From NCBI GenBank assembly GCA_938008575.1, contig CALLKB010000220.1:1-10352 (forward strand): 10,352 nucleotides of DNA, read 5' to 3'. This DNA comes from an uncultured Cytophagaceae bacterium (GTDB taxonomy: Bacteria; Bacteroidota; Bacteroidia; Cytophagales; Spirosomataceae). The stretch's first letter is position 1, and each line of letters begins with the position of its first letter. Shown here piece after piece: positions 7,376 to 10,352 of the stretch. The position numbers and the translations under genes are program-made. The notes under the pieces were generated by a model. It was given only the letters and a program-made list of their open reading frames with translations, ran no database searches and had not been told where the DNA came from.

Positions 7376-8280
7376 GCCTTATACAAATAGCGATGGAAAA
7401 CTCCCAATGGGAGTTTTTTGTCGTATTGGTCATTTAGGTATAATTCACCGGATTCTGCCGTTTCTGGCACATTGAAAATGCCATTAACTAAATTCTCTAC
7501 GACCAAGGTAGAAAAGCCTAATGAATAGACGTTAGTCAATAAAATGTGTTCCTTAGGATCGAGAATTTCTTTTACTGAGCGCAACATATCGTCTATCTGT
7601 TCTTCCAAAACCCATTTTTCTCCATCTGGTCCACGACCATAAGCCGGAGGGTCTAGCAACACACCTTGGTAGAAATTACCTCTTCTAGCCTCGCGTTTAA
7701 CGAATTTTAGAGCATCTTCTGCCATCCAGCGGATTGAATCCAATTGCGATACTTCCATGTTTTCGCGCGCCCAAGATAAAACTGGTTTTACCGAGTCTAC
7801 GTGCGTGACATCGGCACCCATTTGTCGGCATACTAAACTTGCCCCACCTGTGTAAGCAAATAGGTTTAATATCTTAGGTTTTGGATTAATAAGTAAGGGA
7901 ATGTTTTTGGCTAAAAACTCCCAATTAGATGCTTGTTCTGGAAATAAGCCTACATGTTTAAAAGAAGAAAGGCTGATTTTTAATTTTAAATCTAAATGCT
8001 CCGACTGATACGGAATAAACCATTTATCAGGTACTCCTTTTTTGATATCCCATACTCCACGTTCAGTACTTCCCTTCTCTTTTTTAAAATGCGCATTTGC
8101 CTTGATTGACCAAAACTCTTCCGATAATGATTTAGACCATAGCGCCTGAGGTTCTGGTCTGCGAACGACAAATTCACCAAACTGCTCAAGTTTTTCAAAT
8201 CCGCCTGAATCGATTAATTCATAGCTCTTTCCCCAATTTTGAGGTGTTTCAATGGCGATAGATTGGTGATTATTTGACAT
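7372..8280 (-). CDS. Class I SAM-dependent methyltransferase, RlmI-like group, target unknown (probably RNA)
   Basis: A 302-residue Rossmann-fold methyltransferase using S-adenosylmethionine. Motif I is [13 protein letters not shown] (137-149), the SAM-ribose acidic residue is Asp162 in [12 protein letters not shown], and motif IV is [18 protein letters not shown] (206-223). This set is typical of proteins related to the 23S rRNA methyltransferases RlmI and RlmK. The N-terminal part (about 15-60, [20 protein letters not shown]) is the conserved lead-in of a shorter subgroup with no clear PUA domain. The only cysteine is Cys151, just after motif I; motif VI reads [12 protein letters not shown] cysteine-dependent cytosine-C5 reaction is therefore not supported, and DPPAY fits N-methylation better. 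The ATG shares its A with the TAA stop of the upstream gene (TAATG), suggesting coupled translation. The last codons contain the hairpin that probably terminates folD from the other strand. The class is secure; the substrate is not. Confidence 0.9.
   Translation of the reverse strand: MSNNHQSIAIETPQNWGKSYELIDSGGFEKLEQFGEFVVRRPEPQALWSKSLSEEFWSIKANAHFKKEKGSTERGVWDIKKGVPDKWFIPYQSEHLDLKLKISLSSFKHVGLFPEQASNWEFLAKNIPLLINPKPKILNLFAYTGGASLVCRQMGADVTHVDSVKPVLSWARENMEVSQLDSIRWMAEDALKFVKREARRGNFYQGVLLDPPAYGRGPDGEKWVLEEQIDDMLRSVKEILDPKEHILLTNVYSLGFSTLVVENLVNGIFNVPETAESGELYLNDQYDKKLPLGVFHRYLYKA
7397..7419 (+). terminator. Intrinsic terminator of topA-folD, embedded in the convergent methyltransferase gene
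   Basis: AAAACTCCC (7397-7405) pairs perfectly with GGGAGTTTT (7409-7417) across the 3-base loop AAT, and the T run continues to 7419. It begins 21 bases after the folD stop. Read on the minus strand the same DNA encodes residues KKLPLGVF of the methyltransferase and has only four T after the stem. It should therefore work best, perhaps only, for plus-strand transcripts. Confidence 0.75.
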
Positions 8281-9899
8281 TAAGGCTTAAATTGAATTTT
8301 GTTTAAATAGAAAACTTGGCGTTTCCCTTCTGTTTGATTAACAATATTTTGTGTTCCGTAAGCTAAAAAATAGGTGTTATACCAATAGGTTAAATCGGAA
8401 TCAGCTGATTTTTTAACTCGATCACCTTCTAAATTGGTTTCGATGTCCAAGGTATTTTCCGTTTCAGTAGCTCCATGATCGCGAATGATTTTGGAGATTA
8501 TTTGGTTATCCTTGCTGTAACTTAAAATGATTTGATCCTCCTGAACGGATGTTTTTAATTTTTGTATAAGCTTCGGTTCTTTTAAATCATGCAGCGAAAT
8601 ACAATGATCCCACAATAAATTACCTTGTGCATCTAATTCGGCAATCACAGCATGCGTATAAACCCATCCGTCAAATTGTTGCTGGTTTCCATAATAATTA
8701 TAACCTCGATATCCCCACGGGCTGTAATAGCTTGAAAAAGGTGAATATAAACCATAATTTCCATAGCCCCAGCGATAAGGATTGTACATCATGCTCCAAG
8801 GAGAATAAAAGCCACTCATCGTTGTCATCCCTGGAAAATAACCTCCCCCGTAAGGGCCAAAGTTGGCATATTTATAATCAGGATAAAATGCTTCTGCCAC
8901 AATTATGTAATGATCTCCTTTGCGGATAATATCATGCATTAGTAGTCGGTAATCCAAGCGTAAATCCTCCCCTTTTTCCTCTTTATCTTTAATTTTTTTA
9001 GCTTGTCTTTCAATTTGTTTAGGGCTTAAGAAATTGAAAAAATTACTGAATTTGGTAAAGCTCGTATAGCTTGAATTGGTTAATTCACCATCTAGAAATG
9101 ATTGAAAATAAAGTCCTTGTGAACTTGGCCCCTTAGATGAACCAATCGTGTTTTTGTGCCCATAGGTACCTACCACGACTTGCAAAGAATCATTGATTTG
9201 TGCCGATTTGGCATTCATCATCGCATATTCATCATTGGGTTTCATTAAAACCTGGCTGACTTGATTTCCATCTTCATCAAATGATTTGAGGATTAATTGG
9301 TAATCTTTAGCCTTTTTCCCAACTGAATAGGTGACATTGATTTGTTGGTATGCCGTATCTAAATCCATCGATTGAATTTCAGCTTGTCCTTTTACGATGG
9401 CAGGTAAAATGCGGGTCTTTTTTTCGTTCAGATTCGTATACAGAATGACGGGTTGAGAATTTACCATGCCCGCGATGAAAAGCGAAGCATTTAACGCTTT
9501 GAAATTGGATATTTCAATTCTGTCAACTGAAATGATTTGGTATTTATCAACCTTTCCTTTTTCGGTATTCACGCGAAAAATGACATAAGAGTTACTCTTG
9601 AATCGACTAAATAAAAGATATAAATCATCTCCATCGTAACTATGCGTCACATAATCTTGATTGGATTCAATAGTTGCATTCGAAGACCATTCTTGTTCTA
9701 AATTGGTTGAAAACTTACTAAGGTTGAATGCTTGTTTATTTAATTGGCTGAGTAGAATGACACCTTTATTCCCAATGGGAATCGTAAAAGTCTCCACTTG
9801 ATTTGATTCTTGCGGGAATTCAACGCGTTTATTCGTTTGAGCATTTCCTTGTAAAATGAACATGAGAACTGCGATAAGAATCAAAAAAGCCTTTTTCAT
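8280..9899 (-). CDS. Exported protein of unknown function with a Tyr/Gly/Pro-rich insert
   Basis: I do not recognise a named family. The 539-residue product begins MKKAFLILIAVLMFILQGNA|QTNK, a clear Sec signal peptide, with no lipobox cysteine and no later membrane helix, so it is probably periplasmic or outer-surface. The mature part alternates short beta strands with polar turns (for example DDLYLLFSRF at 91-100, HYIIVAEAFY at 330-339, AVIAELDAQGNLLWDH at 417-432), a pattern compatible with a beta-propeller-like fold, though I cannot show repeats. A charged, probably helical stretch lies at 293-314. Residues 339-404 are exceptional: 17 Tyr, 12 Gly, 7 Pro and 3 Trp in 66 residues, with three YSP[WF] units (FYSPWS 364, LYSPFS 384, YYSPWG 391). 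This looks like a flexible or adhesive loop between two conserved-looking strands. The start lies 1 base after the EVE gene stop; the stop overlaps the methyltransferase ATG. Confidence 0.85.
   Translation of the reverse strand: MKKAFLILIAVLMFILQGNAQTNKRVEFPQESNQVETFTIPIGNKGVILLSQLNKQAFNLSKFSTNLEQEWSSNATIESNQDYVTHSYDGDDLYLLFSRFKSNSYVIFRVNTEKGKVDKYQIISVDRIEISNFKALNASLFIAGMVNSQPVILYTNLNEKKTRILPAIVKGQAEIQSMDLDTAYQQINVTYSVGKKAKDYQLILKSFDEDGNQVSQVLMKPNDEYAMMNAKSAQINDSLQVVVGTYGHKNTIGSSKGPSSQGLYFQSFLDGELTNSSYTSFTKFSNFFNFLSPKQIERQAKKIKDKEEKGEDLRLDYRLLMHDIIRKGDHYIIVAEAFYPDYKYANFGPYGGGYFPGMTTMSGFYSPWSMMYNPYRWGYGNYGLYSPFSSYYSPWGYRGYNYYGNQQQFDGWVYTHAVIAELDAQGNLLWDHCISLHDLKEPKLIQKLKTSVQEDQIILSYSKDNQIISKIIRDHGATETENTLDIETNLEGDRVKKSADSDLTYWYNTYFLAYGTQNIVNQTEGKRQVFYLNKIQFKP
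8688..8885 (-). other. Segment encoding the aromatic/glycine-rich insert (residues 339-404)
   Basis: This part of the exported-protein gene encodes the Tyr/Gly/Pro/Trp-rich stretch with three YSP[WF] units. It keeps the reading frame. The units are not exact DNA copies, so this is a low-complexity protein region rather than a recent tandem duplication. Confidence 0.8.
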
Positions 9900-9900
9900 A

Positions 9901-10305
9901 TTATTCAGTTAAACTTAGTATGATGTCAAACTCTGCTTTTTGAACGGGTGTTACAGACAAGCGCGATTGTTTAATTAACGCTAGTGAACTAAGTCTTTCG
10001 TCGGCCTTCATCGATTTCAATGTGACCGTCTTATTGAATTTCTTGACGGGAACCAATTCCACGACAACCCATCTAGGATCTTCGGTGGTTGGATCTTGGT
10101 AAAATTCTTTGCTTACTTCCGCTAGGCCAACAACCTCCATGCCTTCGTTTGAGTGGTAAAAAAACACCCAATCGCCTTTTTGCATGGCTTTCATGTTATT
10201 CCGCGCTTGGTAATTGCGAACGCCATCCCAAACAGATTTTCCCTCTTTAACGAAATCATCCCAAGAATATTTGAATGGTTCTGATTTTACGAGCCAATAA
10301 TTCAT
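9901..10305 (-). CDS. EVE domain-containing protein (THYN1-like)
   Basis: A 134-residue protein made almost entirely of one EVE domain, a PUA/YTH-like fold. Members of this superfamily bind modified bases in DNA or RNA; the human relative is thymocyte nuclear protein 1. The family hallmarks are clear: MNYWLVKSEPFKYSWDDF at the start, VWDGVRNYQARNNMKAMQKGDWV (25-47, written with its core VRNYQARNN), VFFYHSNEGMEVVGLAEV (47-64), DPRWVVVELVPV (76-87) and LIKQSRLSVTPV (110-121). Length and both ends match the stand-alone bacterial form, so the ATG is well supported. It is first or second in a tight minus-strand operon, with an in-frame stop from a possible upstream gene 2 bases before the ATG and the exported-protein gene 1 base after its stop. 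The native ligand in bacteria is not established; the link to the downstream methyltransferase is only positional. Confidence 0.95.
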   Translation of the reverse strand: MNYWLVKSEPFKYSWDDFVKEGKSVWDGVRNYQARNNMKAMQKGDWVFFYHSNEGMEVVGLAEVSKEFYQDPTTEDPRWVVVELVPVKKFNKTVTLKSMKADERLSSLALIKQSRLSVTPVQKAEFDIILSLTE

Positions 10306-10307
10306 AC

Positions 10308-10352
10308 TTATGGGAATTTAGGGAATTTAGAGAAGTCTGGTTTACGCTTTTC
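10308..10352 (-). CDS. Possible 3' end of an upstream gene (partial, 14 codons plus stop)
   Basis: On the minus strand, base 10352 onward reads EKRKPDFSKFPKFP and then TAA at 10310-10308, two bases before the EVE ATG. The very tight spacing matches the other junctions of this operon, and no promoter consensus is visible in these 47 bases. One other frame is also open here, and a lysine-rich tail is not diagnostic, so this is only a candidate. I cannot name the product. Confidence 0.4.
   Translation of the reverse strand, partial: EKRKPDFSKFPKFP
10312..10329. repeat. Tandem duplication of a 9-bp unit
   Basis: GGGAATTTA occurs twice back to back (10312-10320 and 10321-10329) just upstream of the EVE gene. 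If the upstream partial frame is real, the repeat encodes the doubled KFP in FSKFPKFP at its C-terminus. Otherwise it is a small slippage-type repeat in the leader. Confidence 0.7.

Noticed and set aside
8627..8929. Plus-strand open frame opposite the exported-protein gene (about 100 codons)
   Set aside because: It mirrors the Tyr/Gly-rich coding region and has no recognisable domain, RBS or promoter; it is best explained as a shadow.
7372..10305. EVE protein plus methyltransferase as a restriction-modification or defence system
   Set aside because: There is no nuclease, helicase, McrB-type GTPase or DNA methyltransferase target domain nearby. The methyltransferase resembles RNA-modifying families and the EVE protein is the common stand-alone form.

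Overview
The window looks like ordinary chromosomal DNA from a member of the Bacteroidota, most likely the order Cytophagales. The reasoning is as follows. The DNA is AT-rich. Starts lack Shine-Dalgarno sequences. Two promoters fit the Bacteroidota-type pattern TTG-(about 20)-TAnnTTTG. The aconitase is of the mitochondrial-like type, topoisomerase I ends in glycine/aromatic repeats instead of zinc fingers, and a DUF5686-type outer-membrane protein is present. The genus cannot be read from the sequence. I see no tRNA, rRNA, CRISPR array, transposase, integrase or phage gene, and no stretch over 300 bases without a gene.

Layout. Bases 1-1419 (minus strand) hold the first 473 codons of aconitase; the gene runs off the left edge. 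A divergent spacer of about 170 bases carries the aconitase promoter and two small dyads. It is followed on the plus strand by a secreted, probably outer-membrane DUF5686-like protein that appears to start at TTG. A 109-base gap with a good promoter, overlapped by a 42-base symmetric dyad, leads into topA (DNA topoisomerase I). folD follows 3 bases later, so topA-folD is very probably one transcript.

The right third is a tight minus-strand operon, read right to left. It begins with the possible tail of an upstream gene, then an EVE-domain protein, an exported protein of unknown function with a Tyr/Gly/Pro-rich insert, and a class I SAM-dependent methyltransferase of the RlmI-like group. Junctions are 2 bases, 1 base and a 1-base overlap (TAATG), pointing to translational coupling. 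This operon meets folD tail to tail: the two stop codons overlap within CTAA, and the only strong folD terminator hairpin lies inside the last codons of the methyltransferase gene.

How the genes work together. They are mostly housekeeping: TCA cycle (aconitase), DNA supercoiling (topA), one-carbon folate metabolism (folD), probable RNA methylation, a PUA-like modified-base-binding fold (EVE), and two envelope or exported proteins. I find no convincing new multi-gene system. The most interesting points are the antisense-embedded terminator, the unknown exported protein with its aromatic insert, the dyad over the topA promoter, and the domain-reduced DUF5686 protein with a TTG start.
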